Assembly (NCBI GenBank): GCA_016212275.1
Contig: JACRGR010000051.1
Coordinates: 1 to 64,000, forward strand
Source of the DNA: Nitrospinota bacterium
Lineage (GTDB): Bacteria; Nitrospinota_A; UBA7883; JACRGQ01
Reading direction: 5' to 3'
DNA length: 64,000 nt
A program made the position numbers and the translations under genes. The notes beneath the pieces were generated by a model. That model had not been told where the DNA came from and did not search any database. It saw only the letters and a program-made list of their open reading frames with translations. This document shows positions 8,661-17,541 of this stretch, in pieces (positions within the stretch are counted from its first letter, which is position 1; each line of letters starts with the position of its first letter).

Positions 8661-8729
8661 AAGGCCGCCTTGATTTAAGGAACCACCAAGCCTCCTTAAA
8701 ACCCACTAACCTCCCCACAAGGCGGCCTT
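8661..8729 (-). terminator. nested hairpin with T-run, probable terminator of the sensor operon
   Basis: AAGGCCGCCTTG (8661-8672) pairs perfectly with CAAGGCGGCCTT (8718-8729); inside, TTTAAGG (8674-8680) pairs with CCTTAAA (8694-8700). On the minus strand the structure is followed by GTCTTTTTCTTG, as expected for an intrinsic terminator about 50 bases after the stop of the kinase gene ending at 8779. The 45-base span inside the outer stem is unusually large for a simple terminator, so a small structured RNA is an alternative. Confidence 0.55.
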
Positions 8730-8778
8730 TATGTATTTATTGAGAAATGCGCCGATAAGCTGTTGATGCTAAATGCTG

Positions 8779-10254
8779 TTAGATGATGAATCGTCGGATG
8801 CGGGGAATCAGTTCTTCCACCACGAACGGCTTTACCAGGAAGTCGTCCGCGCCCAGTTTGAACGCCCGCTCCCGGTCGTTGATGTCCGCGCGGATGGTGA
8901 TGACGATGACCGGCACGAGCTTTGTGCGGGGATTTTTCCGCAGGTACTCCAATAGGGCGAAACCATCCATCACGGGCATGATGATGTCGGTGATGATGAT
9001 GTGGGGGGTGTGTTCTTCCAGTTGAACGATGGCGTCCTTGCCGTTTTCCGCCTCCAGTATCTCCACGTCCATTTTGGCGATGTGTTCGCGGAACAGGATG
9101 CGCATGATCCGGTCGTCGTCCACGAGCAGGATTTTCGGTTTGACGACCGGCAGGATGGCGTAGAAGGTGCTTCCTTTCCCTTTTTCCGATTCCACGGTGA
9201 TGGCCCCGTTGTGGGTGGCCATGATGTCGTGGCTCAGCGGCAGGCCGAGGCCGGTCCCTTTTTCCCCCGCGGTGCCGGGGGTGGTGGTTTTTTCTTCCCG
9301 TTTGAAAAGGTTGGGGAGCACCTCCGGCGCGATGCCCACCCCCTCGTCCCTCACGGCGAGGGTCGCCTTGTGGCCATCCGGGGTGAAGAGGGTGACCATA
9401 CTGTTTTTGTGCGAGAACTTGATGGCGTTGGATACGAGGTTGTAGACCACTTCGGTGAAGAGGTTCACGTCGGCGTACAGCCGGGTGCCTTCCGGCACGT
9501 TGTTGACGAGCTTTATCCCCTTCTGTTCGGCGAGGAAGGACATGCGGTCAATGGCGGCCATCGCCACGAAGTGGCCATCCAGAAACCTGCGCTGAAGCGT
9601 TACCGAGCCGGTCTGGAGCCTGCTGATGTTCAGCAGTTCCTCGATGAGCATGATCATGCTGTCGGTGGCGGCCATCGCCTGCGCGATCACCGCTTTGTGC
9701 TTGGGGTGTGGTTCGGGGTCGGTGTCCATGTTCAGCAATTTCATCGAAAGTTCCAGCCCGGTGAGGGGCGCCCGCAGGTCGTGCGCCACCAGCGATACGA
9801 ACTTGTCCTTGATGGCGGTGGCCTCTTCGGCCTTCCGTTTCGCGGTGAGCAGTTCCTCTTCTATTTTGAATCGTTCGATGGCGTAGCGGATGGTGCGGGT
9901 GAGGGAGTCCATGTCCGTCTGCCCCTTCACCAGGTATTCCTGCGCGCCGTGCTTCACGGCCATGATGGCCAGTTCCTCGTCGTTCAACCCGGTCATGATG
10001 ATGATCGGGATGGCGGCCGTGGCGGAGCGCATGCGGATGAGGGTGCTCAGCCCCTGCTCGTCGGGGAGCGAGAGATCGAGCAACACCACGTCGAACCCCT
10101 GCGTGTCCAGTTCCAGAAGGGTCAGCGCCTCGGCCATGCGCTCCACATGGGTGATGTGGAACAGCCCCTTGCCGGTTTCGGCCACGGCTTCCCGCACCAG
10201 CCGCGCATCGGCCATGTTGTCTTCCACCAGCAGTATCTTGTAGTTACCCGCCAT
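8779..10254 (-). CDS. hybrid response regulator-histidine kinase (REC-HisKA-HATPase-REC)
   Basis: 491 residues. N-terminal receiver domain with phospho-acceptor D60 (VVLLDLSLP) and acidic pair E11-D12; HisKA with H158 in VAHDLRAPL; HATPase_c with N box (NLVSNAIKFSH), G1 (DEGVGIAPE) and G2 (GTGLGLPLSHDI); and a second receiver in about the last 120 residues (LLVDDD, IIITDIIMPVMDG, VKPF). No membrane segments. It is likely a cytoplasmic phosphorelay hub that receives phosphate at the first REC and passes it inside the protein or to another regulator. Its ATG overlaps the end of the upstream single-domain REC gene by 11 bases, so the three sensor genes at 8.8-13.4 kb form one operon. Confidence 0.92.
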   Translation of the reverse strand: MAGNYKILLVEDNMADARLVREAVAETGKGLFHITHVERMAEALTLLELDTQGFDVVLLDLSLPDEQGLSTLIRMRSATAAIPIIIMTGLNDEELAIMAVKHGAQEYLVKGQTDMDSLTRTIRYAIERFKIEEELLTAKRKAEEATAIKDKFVSLVAHDLRAPLTGLELSMKLLNMDTDPEPHPKHKAVIAQAMAATDSMIMLIEELLNISRLQTGSVTLQRRFLDGHFVAMAAIDRMSFLAEQKGIKLVNNVPEGTRLYADVNLFTEVVYNLVSNAIKFSHKNSMVTLFTPDGHKATLAVRDEGVGIAPEVLPNLFKREEKTTTPGTAGEKGTGLGLPLSHDIMATHNGAITVESEKGKGSTFYAILPVVKPKILLVDDDRIMRILFREHIAKMDVEILEAENGKDAIVQLEEHTPHIIITDIIMPVMDGFALLEYLRKNPRTKLVPVIVITIRADINDRERAFKLGADDFLVKPFVVEELIPRIRRFII

Positions 10255-10693
10255 ATTTTATCCCGTTCGGCAGTTTTACCACGGAAAGCCAGAAATGTTC
10301 TATGGACTGTATCACTTGCAGGAATTTTTCCATGTCTATCGGCTTGGTGATATAGCAGTTCGCGTACAGGTTGTACGATTGGAAAACGTCCCGTTCCTCG
10401 TTGGAGGAGGTGAGCACCACCACCGGTATCCGTTTGAAGCGGTCGTCCTTTTTGATGTCTCCCAGCACCTCGCGCCCGTCGCGCCGGGGGAGGTTGAGGT
10501 CCAGCAATATCAGGTCGGGCCGCGGCGCGTCTTTATAATCGCCGCGCTGTAGCAGGAAGTCCATCGCTTCCTCGCCGTCTTTTACGGTATGCAGGTTGTT
10601 CAGGAGCTTGCACTCCTTCATCGCCTCGCGCGTCAGCCGCACGTCGCCGGGGTTGTCTTCCACCAGAAGGATGTCAATCGCGTTTTCCGTCAT
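10244..10693 (-). CDS. single-domain response regulator (Rcp1-like)
   Basis: 149 residues from the ATG at 10693, which has a strong AAGGAGGG 3-10 bases upstream; an upstream in-frame start would put this site inside the gene. It is one receiver domain: acidic pair E12-D13, phospho-acceptor D65 in LILLDLNLP, T/S and K (TSSN, ITKP) in the expected places. No output domain. Regulators of this long-loop kind typically pair with phytochrome-like kinases. The kinase encoded just upstream has the matching SHD-x-QEPLR histidine box and overlaps by 4 bases (ATGA), so it is the probable phosphodonor. Confidence 0.9.
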   Translation of the reverse strand: MTENAIDILLVEDNPGDVRLTREAMKECKLLNNLHTVKDGEEAMDFLLQRGDYKDAPRPDLILLDLNLPRRDGREVLGDIKKDDRFKRIPVVVLTSSNEERDVFQSYNLYANCYITKPIDMEKFLQVIQSIEHFWLSVVKLPNGIKYGG

Positions 10694-13365
10694 GTTCCCT
10701 CCTTGCACGGGCAGGGGAACGTGAAGAAAAACGTGCTTCCCTCGCCAAGTTTTGATTCCACCCGGATACGCCCGCCGTGGCGTTCCACCACCTTTTTGCA
10801 GATGGCAAGCCCGATGCCCGTCCCCTCGTACTGTTCACGCGGGTGCAGGCGTTGGAACATGCCGAATATCCGTTCCGCATGGCGTTCTTCGATGCCGATG
10901 CCGTTGTCCCGCACCGCGAACTCGATCGTTTTGTCCGCTTCGCACCTTGTCGCCGCGATGTGTACTTCGGGCGGCCGTTGCCCGTGGAACTTGAGCGCGT
11001 TTGAAACGATGTTCTGGAACACTTGCACCAGTTGGTTGGCGTCGGCCAGCACGGGGGGCAGGGGTTCCCGCGTCACGCGCGCGCCGGTATCCTCCATCTG
11101 CAACTGGAGGTTGAGCAGTGCCAGGTCCAGCGCCTTTTCGCTTTCCGTGAGGTGCGGTTGCACGCCCCGGGTGCTGATGCGGGAATAGCGGAGCATGTCC
11201 TGGATCAACGCTTGCATCCTCTGCGCCCCTTCGATGGCGTAATTGATGTATTCGTCCGCGTCCTTGTCCAGTTTTCCTTTGTAACGTTTTGCCAGCAGTT
11301 GCATGAAGCTGGCCACCATCCGCAGGGGTTCTTGCATGTCGTGCGAGGCCACATAGGCCATTTGCTCCAGTTCCTTGTTGGAGCGGAGTATCTCATGCTC
11401 GAATCGTTTGTGCTCGGTCATGTCGCGCGCGACGGCGTACATCACCCCTTCCGGCACGAACGGCGTGGCGCTCCACGCCAGCCACTTCACCGAGCCGTCC
11501 TTGCAGATGTACCGGTTCTCGAAATACACCACCGGTTTTCCCGCGCCGATTTTTGCCGCCTCGGCGGCGGAACTTTCGCGGTCGTCCGGATGGATGAACG
11601 AGATGAAGGGTTTAGAGAGCAGTTCCTCGGCGGAATAGCCGAGCGTTTTTTCAAACGCGGGGTTGATCCGCTTGAAGTAGCCGTCGAACCCAACTATGCA
11701 CAGCATGTCCACCGAAAGGTTCACGAAGCGGTCGCGCTCAGCCTCCACCGCATTCAGTTTCCGTCCCGTTTTCATGGTTTCGATGAGGTTGGCGCAGGTG
11801 CTGACCAATGGCGCGAGGGCGGAACCAACGGTTTCGGAATATCCTTCCGGATGGTTGGCCAAGCCGATCGTTCCTTCCAGTATGTCGCCGCTGAACAGCG
11901 GAATGCCGATGAACGACCGGATGGGGGGATGTCCGGCCGGTTGCCTTCCGCCAAAGCGGGGATCGTGCGGGGCATGATTGGCGATCACGGTTTTTCCCGA
12001 CGTGACGGCAATGCCGAAAAGGTTGTCGAGGTTGGTGAAATCCATTGCTTCACTTGTGTGTTTTTCAAAGAACGCGCGGTAGGCGGGGTCATTCGATATG
12101 TCGGCCAATGCGATGTTCCGCAGGAAGGGCTTGCCGTCCGCTTCATACATAAGTTCCGCAATGAAGCCGTATTCGCTTCCGGTGAGACGCAGGGCGCTTT
12201 CCAGGAGGTGCGTAAAGGTCTCTTTCGGGTTCCCGCGCGTAATGTACATCAGTTGCGCCTTGCTGATGGAATCGAGCAGTTCACGGTGTTTTCTTACCGC
12301 GTGTTCCGCCGCCTTGAGGTCGGTCAGATCCGTGATCAGCGCGAAGGAACCCCGTTTCATGCCGAAGGCCCCCATGATGGACGAGGCGCTGATGAGCACT
12401 TCCAGCTTTCCGCCATCCGCTTTCATGAAAGACACCTCATACTTGAAATGTCCCGCGGTGCCTAGCCGCGCGTGGCTGGCGGCGAATGTCTTTTGGTTCT
12501 CATCGTCCATGAACCCGGAAGGGTGTTTCCCGATGATCTCTTCACGCCCCCTGCCAAGCATCCGGCACAGGGCGTCGTTCACCTCCACTATTTTTCCGTG
12601 CTCATCCAGCATCAAAAACCCCTCGGAGGTGGAGTCCAGCACCCCCCGGTAGCGTTCTTCGCTTTGACGGATGCGCTCTTCCGCTTCTTCCCGTTCGCGT
12701 ATGTGGCCGAGCATCCGGTCAATTTCCCTGTCCGTGTTCCGGTCGCCCAGGAACTCGTCGGTCGGGACGTAGTAGAAATTCCTGCACACCGTCCCGCCGT
12801 GGATCACCATCGGGTGGGTGCGGATAACGTCCATTATCGTTTCGGGCGGGAACCGTTTCCGGTTGTACTGGCATATCGCCAGGATGTCGTAATGGGGAAA
12901 GAAATGGTTGAGCTTCGATTCGTATTCAATGAGCCGTTCCACGCCGCGCTCGCTCCCCAGCGCCCAGGTCATTTCGCCGGTCGCGCGGAGCGCTTTGAAC
13001 CCTTGCGCCTTCGCTGAATCCGTCGCCGCCTTCAAAAAGTCAATCATCCGGTCAGGGTCGAAATCCCCTTCGCGCAGGTAGGCGTCGCGCTTGCCGATGA
13101 CCGCCAGCGCGCCCTTTTCCAGTTGCTTTTCGACATTCACTCCGCGGGCGCGGAACATTTCCATGATGAAGGAGGCGTCGTTATCATCCGCGATATACAC
13201 GCATTTTTCGCCGCGCTCCAGTCCCAGCTTCATGAAGGTGATCGCGGCCTCCATCTCCTCTTCGCGCGTTTCGTAGATAAGGCACAGATGGTCGTGGATT
13301 CCGAGTTTTTCAATGGCTTTGTAGAGTGTTGTTTTTGCCATACCGGGATAGTGTGCCGTCACCAC
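10690..13365 (-). CDS. MEDS-PAS-GAF-PAS sensor histidine kinase
   Basis: 891 residues. Domains in order: MEDS (about 15-190; HLCLIYET, YIADDND, ATGEMTWAL), a coiled linker, PAS (about 240-350), GAF (about 365-515; RSFIGIPLFSGD), PAS/PAC (about 530-645; YICKDGSVKW), HisKA with ASHDMQEPLR, and HATPase_c (NIVSNALKFHG, DNGIGIEE, GTGIGLAICKK). MEDS domains are RecA/KaiC-derived sensor modules known from methanogens and methylotrophs (DcmR). No membrane segments. AAGGAGG precedes two adjacent GTG codons; the second (13362) is better spaced than the first (13365). It leads the operon with the REC and REC-kinase-REC genes. The ligand is unknown. Confidence 0.9.
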   Translation of the reverse strand: MVTAHYPGMAKTTLYKAIEKLGIHDHLCLIYETREEEMEAAITFMKLGLERGEKCVYIADDNDASFIMEMFRARGVNVEKQLEKGALAVIGKRDAYLREGDFDPDRMIDFLKAATDSAKAQGFKALRATGEMTWALGSERGVERLIEYESKLNHFFPHYDILAICQYNRKRFPPETIMDVIRTHPMVIHGGTVCRNFYYVPTDEFLGDRNTDREIDRMLGHIREREEAEERIRQSEERYRGVLDSTSEGFLMLDEHGKIVEVNDALCRMLGRGREEIIGKHPSGFMDDENQKTFAASHARLGTAGHFKYEVSFMKADGGKLEVLISASSIMGAFGMKRGSFALITDLTDLKAAEHAVRKHRELLDSISKAQLMYITRGNPKETFTHLLESALRLTGSEYGFIAELMYEADGKPFLRNIALADISNDPAYRAFFEKHTSEAMDFTNLDNLFGIAVTSGKTVIANHAPHDPRFGGRQPAGHPPIRSFIGIPLFSGDILEGTIGLANHPEGYSETVGSALAPLVSTCANLIETMKTGRKLNAVEAERDRFVNLSVDMLCIVGFDGYFKRINPAFEKTLGYSAEELLSKPFISFIHPDDRESSAAEAAKIGAGKPVVYFENRYICKDGSVKWLAWSATPFVPEGVMYAVARDMTEHKRFEHEILRSNKELEQMAYVASHDMQEPLRMVASFMQLLAKRYKGKLDKDADEYINYAIEGAQRMQALIQDMLRYSRISTRGVQPHLTESEKALDLALLNLQLQMEDTGARVTREPLPPVLADANQLVQVFQNIVSNALKFHGQRPPEVHIAATRCEADKTIEFAVRDNGIGIEERHAERIFGMFQRLHPREQYEGTGIGLAICKKVVERHGGRIRVESKLGEGSTFFFTFPCPCKEGT

Positions 13366-13377
13366 ACCGCCTCCTTA

Positions 13378-13426
13378 AACCATGTTAAATCTTATTGGAT
13401 TCCAATTCCACATGATTTGCATGGTT
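13378..13426. promoter_or_regulatory. inverted repeats in the divergent intergenic region
   Basis: Between the divergent sensor operon and permease gene, AACCATG (13378-13384) and CATGGTT (13420-13426) form an inverted repeat that encloses a second one, ATTGG-ATT-CCAAT (13394-13406). A short AT-rich divergent spacer with nested symmetry is typical of an operator, but no known regulator consensus is recognised. Confidence 0.35.
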
Positions 13427-13444
13427 TTTTGGTAATATGCGGAC

Positions 13445-14650
13445 ATGGCGGGGTATGAAACGGCGATTGCGTGGGGGATATTCGGCCTCACCTATTTCAC
13501 CCTGGCACTTGGGTACGTTCCGTTTTTCCGGCTGGACCGCACTGGCGCGGTGTTTATCGGCGCTTTGGCCGCCACCGGGCTTGGACTTCTGACCCTCGAA
13601 GAGTCTTTTTTGGCGCTGGAGTACCGCACGCTCCTCCTTCTTTTCAATATGATGATCATCGTTTCCTACTTCGTTAATTCGGGGGTGTTTTCGCGCATAC
13701 TCGGTTTTCTTGAGCGTATCGAAAATCAAAAGCGGATGCTGTGGGCGACCGTTCTTGTTTCCGGCCTTGCGTCGGCGGTGTTCATCAACGATGTGGTGTG
13801 CCTGGTGCTCACGCCGGTGGTTGCGGACATCGTTCTGGCCCGGAAATGGAACCCCCTGCCGTACCTGCTGGCCGTGGCGATGGCGAGCAACATCGGATCT
13901 GCCATGACGCCGATTGGCAATCCGCAGAACATGTATATAGCTTCCGTGTCGGGAGTTTCGTGGAGCGAATTCGTGTGGCGGATTTTCCCGCTTTCGGCGT
14001 TGGGGCTGGTGTTGCTCGGTTTCGCGCTTTTGCCGATGTTGAAAGGCGGGGAGGGGGGGAACGCCCCGCCGGAACATCATCACCATGCGCGGGGGCGCGA
14101 CTTGGCGCGCGCGGGGGCGGTGCTGGCCGCCGTTCTTGCCGGGTTCTGGGCCGGGTACGAGGCGGCGTTGGTGACGGGGTTGGGAGCGGCGTTCCTCCTG
14201 TTGACCCGGCATATTCCGCGCAAGCGGATATTCTCGTTGGTGGATTGGGACCTGCTGGTATTGTTCGCGTCGCTGTTCGTGGTGATGGCGGCGGCGGATA
14301 AATACGGCGTGACGGCGCGGGCGTACGGACTGCTGGAGCCGCTGGGCATCGGCACTTCCGCGGGATTCCCGGCTATTCTGGCGGCACTTTCCAACTTTGT
14401 GGGGAACGTCCCCGCTGTGGTGTTCCTCGCGCCTTTGGTGGAGCGGATGGGCGGCGGACATGAATCGTTTTTATTGATGGCGGCGGTAAGCACGTTCGCG
14501 GGGAACCTTACGCTGGTCGGCTCCATCGCCAACCTCATCGTGGCGGAGAAGGCGAAGGCGAAAGGGATAACCGTGGATTTCTGGAGTTACACCAAGGCGG
14601 GCTTCGGCGTCACGCTGGTGCTGTGCATCGCCGCGGCGCTGGTTTTGTAG
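13445..14650 (+). CDS. SLC13/ArsB-NhaD superfamily anion or sodium permease
   Basis: 401 residues with about ten hydrophobic helices. The ion transporter superfamily hallmarks are present in both halves: FINDVVCLVLTP and GSAMTPIGNPQN in the first, SNFVGNVPAVVFLAP and GNLTLVGSIANLIV in the second. Such proteins move dicarboxylates, sulfate, arsenite or sodium/protons across the inner membrane. A His-rich loop (four consecutive His, about residue 216) lies between the two halves. No arsR, arsC or other ars gene is near, so arsenite transport is not supported by context. It is divergent from the sensor operon, with a short shared spacer. Confidence 0.85.
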   Translation: MAGYETAIAWGIFGLTYFTLALGYVPFFRLDRTGAVFIGALAATGLGLLTLEESFLALEYRTLLLLFNMMIIVSYFVNSGVFSRILGFLERIENQKRMLWATVLVSGLASAVFINDVVCLVLTPVVADIVLARKWNPLPYLLAVAMASNIGSAMTPIGNPQNMYIASVSGVSWSEFVWRIFPLSALGLVLLGFALLPMLKGGEGGNAPPEHHHHARGRDLARAGAVLAAVLAGFWAGYEAALVTGLGAAFLLLTRHIPRKRIFSLVDWDLLVLFASLFVVMAAADKYGVTARAYGLLEPLGIGTSAGFPAILAALSNFVGNVPAVVFLAPLVERMGGGHESFLLMAAVSTFAGNLTLVGSIANLIVAEKAKAKGITVDFWSYTKAGFGVTLVLCIAAALVL

Positions 14651-14658
14651 CGGTTTCG

Positions 14659-17085
14659 CTACTTCTTCGCCGCAAGTGAAAAATGCAGGGCGTCGAATAA
14701 TTGCCCGAACTCGCGGGTAGCCATCGCGCCCGCATGGCCCGGATGGGCGGGGTCGGTGAATGCTTGAAAATGCGGGAAGGCCATGTTCTGCAGTTTCCAA
14801 AAATCCGATTCGATGCCGTGGACGGTGGCCTGCCCCAGCGTTTCCAGCACGATCTTGGCCGATTCTCGTATTCCCTGTTCACACAGCCGCTCCATGTGGT
14901 ATTCCAGATAGGCCATTACGTTCTTCCGCAGATGGCGCGGCTTGAGGGTGATGTCCCACGCGGTGGCCTCGCGGAATATCCGCGCCATCTCGTGGCCGTC
15001 CGTGCTCAGGCGTGTTTCGGTGAACAGCCCGTTCAACTGCTTTTCAAAAACATAGCGCGCCGCGATCTTGAATTCGTCCGGTATCGGCACGCCGATGTCC
15101 ACATGGAAATCCATCAGCTTGCGGTTGTTGTTGAACAGGTCCTGGTACGCCTCGGCGAACTGGCCTATTCGCTCCGCCATCAATTGATCCATCACCCGCC
15201 GCCGCTCTTCGTTGAACAGCGCCTTGATGGTGAAATAGGTCTGGCCGAAGTGTCGTTCCACCGAATGGATGAGGTCCGGGATGGAACGCCGCCGGAACGA
15301 CTCCACGATGTCGTTGCGCGAGATGGAGTAGTCCGCCATCTCGAAAAACGGATGGATGAAGCAGTTGAAGTCGTGTGCCCCCAGGTGGAGCAGGCAGAAC
15401 GTCAATTTCTTCGATTCCAGCGTGGTCTGCGAGGTAAGCTCCAGCATCCCCAAAAGTATCATGGTGTCCAGATACACCTCTTTCACGGTGTCCACCATCT
15501 CCACCTTGTAGCTGTAGATGCGCTTGATCGGCTCCTCTTCCTTCCACAGCGAACTGATGATGATGGCATGCGCCGCGATCCGCATAGGGTTCAGCCGCAG
15601 GGGGGCCACGATGTTCCGGAAAATATCGGCTCCCGTCCCGTGCTGTTTCACGTTGCTCCGCGCGTCCTTGAGAATGCCAAGGAATTCCTCTTCCAGCGGG
15701 CGCAGGGCCACTTCCTGCGCCATGTCCATCGCTTTGGCGGCGTATTTCATGATCTGCACCGTCTCGATGCCCGAAACGTCGTTGAAGAACCATCCGCACG
15801 AGGTGTACATCGTCATCGCCAGCCGTTGCATCTCCAGGTGCTTGAGCGCCTCGGTGATCTGCGCCTGAGTGAGCGGCTGGCGCTGGTGTTTTAGGAAAAA
15901 CTCCTCGATGCGCTGGTGGCTTTTATGGAGCACGAGGTCAATGTAGTCGTTGCGAGCGTCCCACGGCGATTGCAGGTATTTCCCGCCGCTTTCCTCGAAT
16001 ATCGCGTCAATCCGCTCCTTCAGGTGGTCCAACGCCTCGCGCAACGGCGCGCGCCATTTCTGGTTCCAGCCCGGCCCGCTCCCGGTACTGCATCCACAGT
16101 CCGAGCGCCACCGCTCCACGCCGTGGGCGCAACTCCATGAGCTGTCTTCCACTATTTCCGCCTCCCACTCCGGGGGATGCAGTTCCAAAAAGTGGCCGTA
16201 GTTCGTCAGCACCGTGTCCTTTTGGGACTGTAACGTGGCGATGGCCGAAGCCAGCGCCATCTCGCCGAACTTGTGGTGGTGGCCGTACGATTCGCCGTCG
16301 GTCGCTATGTGGACGATGCGGGGCCTTCCGTCCGCCGGGAACTTTGAAAGGAAACGGTTGCCTAATTTCACCCCGTCGAACAGCGCCCCCTCGAACGCAA
16401 TGGAAAGCGAGAGGCCGCCATCGTAAAAGAACAGGGCGATTTCCTCCCCGTTTTCAGACCGCCACAGGTAGGGGCGGGTGGTGTCCACGTCGCCATTGCA
16501 GTCCGTCCATGCAGACCCCGGTTTTACCGGGCGAACGCGCTTGGCCTGCCGGGGGGAGAGGATGGTGAACTTGATGCCGTGTTTTGCCGCGAGCGCGAGC
16601 GATTCGCTGTCCACCGCCGCCTCGGCGAACCAGATGCCTTCAGGGGCGCGGCCAAAGCGGTGTTGGAAATCGCGGATGCCCCAGATGATCTGGGTTTCCT
16701 TGTCCTTCGGGCTGTTGAGCGGCATGATGGAATGGTTGTACACCTGCGCGATGGCGTTCCCGTGACCGTTGCGCCGGCCCACGCTCAGGCGGTCGGCTTC
16801 CAATATCTTCTGGTAGGTGTCCGGCTGGTGCCGTTCCATCCAGCTTAATAGGGTGGGGCCGAAGTTGAAGCTGATGTGCTCGTAGTTGCTGGCGATCCCT
16901 TTGATCCTGCCGTCGCGATCCAGTATCCGGGCGGCGGTGTTTGGCGTGTAGCACTCGTAGGTCACGCGCTCGTTCCAGTCGTGGAACGGCGCGGCGGATT
17001 CTTCGGTCTCCACTTCGTCCAGCCACGGGTTTTCGCGCGGGGGCTGGTAAAGGTGCGCGTGGATGCAAACGTATTTCTCCGGCAT
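14659..17085 (-). CDS. glycoside hydrolase family 57 protein with DUF3536-type C-terminal region
   Basis: 808 residues. The N-terminal 400 residues show the GH57 (beta/alpha)7 barrel: HAHLYQPPRENPW at the start, the segment GIWFAEAAVDSE where the barrel carries its nucleophile-region motif, and HIATDGESYGHHH for the acid/base region. The C-terminal half is helical and matches the DUF3536 type of large GH57-like proteins in size. Family members act on alpha-glucans (amylase, branching or transferase activity). No signal peptide, so cytoplasmic, suggesting glycogen or alpha-glucan metabolism; no other glycogen gene is in the window. It converges on the permease gene with a 8-base gap. Confidence 0.88.
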   Translation of the reverse strand: MPEKYVCIHAHLYQPPRENPWLDEVETEESAAPFHDWNERVTYECYTPNTAARILDRDGRIKGIASNYEHISFNFGPTLLSWMERHQPDTYQKILEADRLSVGRRNGHGNAIAQVYNHSIMPLNSPKDKETQIIWGIRDFQHRFGRAPEGIWFAEAAVDSESLALAAKHGIKFTILSPRQAKRVRPVKPGSAWTDCNGDVDTTRPYLWRSENGEEIALFFYDGGLSLSIAFEGALFDGVKLGNRFLSKFPADGRPRIVHIATDGESYGHHHKFGEMALASAIATLQSQKDTVLTNYGHFLELHPPEWEAEIVEDSSWSCAHGVERWRSDCGCSTGSGPGWNQKWRAPLREALDHLKERIDAIFEESGGKYLQSPWDARNDYIDLVLHKSHQRIEEFFLKHQRQPLTQAQITEALKHLEMQRLAMTMYTSCGWFFNDVSGIETVQIMKYAAKAMDMAQEVALRPLEEEFLGILKDARSNVKQHGTGADIFRNIVAPLRLNPMRIAAHAIIISSLWKEEEPIKRIYSYKVEMVDTVKEVYLDTMILLGMLELTSQTTLESKKLTFCLLHLGAHDFNCFIHPFFEMADYSISRNDIVESFRRRSIPDLIHSVERHFGQTYFTIKALFNEERRRVMDQLMAERIGQFAEAYQDLFNNNRKLMDFHVDIGVPIPDEFKIAARYVFEKQLNGLFTETRLSTDGHEMARIFREATAWDITLKPRHLRKNVMAYLEYHMERLCEQGIRESAKIVLETLGQATVHGIESDFWKLQNMAFPHFQAFTDPAHPGHAGAMATREFGQLFDALHFSLAAKK

Positions 17086-17108
17086 GGGTGAATTCTATCC
17101 CCTAACGT

Positions 17109-17125
17109 CCCCATTTGAAAAGGGG
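17109..17125. repeat. CCCC...GGGG palindrome of the dispersed repeat family
   Basis: CCCCATTT-G-AAAAGGGG, 8-base arms with one mismatch, in the short gap between divergent genes. It resembles the palindromes at 1695-1769 and 34384-34402. Confidence 0.45.
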
Positions 17126-17168
17126 CCGGGGGTAAAGGGTTGGGCCGGGGGTTCCGATAAGGAAGGGC

Positions 17169-17537
17169 ATGAGGGGTGTAATTGCGTCCATACTGTTGTC
17201 CGCCGTCCTTATGGCGGGTGCGGCCCAAGCCGCGTATCTGGGGCTGGGGGAAGAGGCGAACAGGGAAAAACGCAAAGGGGGAGTGGTTTTTCCCGTCATG
17301 AACAAAACCAACCGGAACATCAACCAGATATTCGGCTGGGTGTACGGTTATGAAGAAAAACAGCCGTACGCATTCAAACTGGCCGCCAATCCCCACGCGC
17401 CCGCGCGGCGCGTGACGGCGGGGCCGCACCTGCCGGGGCAGACCGCCCTTTACTGGTTCCCCGTTCCGGCGTATCATCTGAAAATGAAAAAATTTGGCGT
17501 GGTGGTGTACGATGCCTCGGTTTCGTTCGATAACTGA
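17169..17537 (+). CDS. small secreted protein of unknown function
   Basis: 122 residues. MRGVIASILLSAVLMAGAAQA is a clear Sec signal peptide with an AxA cleavage site near residue 21. The mature part (about 100 residues) has no cysteines and mixed beta-type composition, and I recognise no family. It overlaps or abuts the next secreted protein gene, which begins in its last codons or directly after the stop, so the two are likely expressed together and act in the periplasm. Confidence 0.65.
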   Translation: MRGVIASILLSAVLMAGAAQAAYLGLGEEANREKRKGGVVFPVMNKTNRNINQIFGWVYGYEEKQPYAFKLAANPHAPARRVTAGPHLPGQTALYWFPVPAYHLKMKKFGVVVYDASVSFDN

Positions 17538-17541
17538 GGGT

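Noticed and set aside
8401-8718. 105-codon frame ahead of the island genes
   Set aside because: GTG start; it runs through the terminator-like hairpin and the repeat, and its product is not protein-like in the first half. Kept only as part of the repeat region.
8560-8780. Possible retron-type RNA next to the island
   Set aside because: The nested hairpin is suggestive, but no reverse transcriptase gene is nearby.
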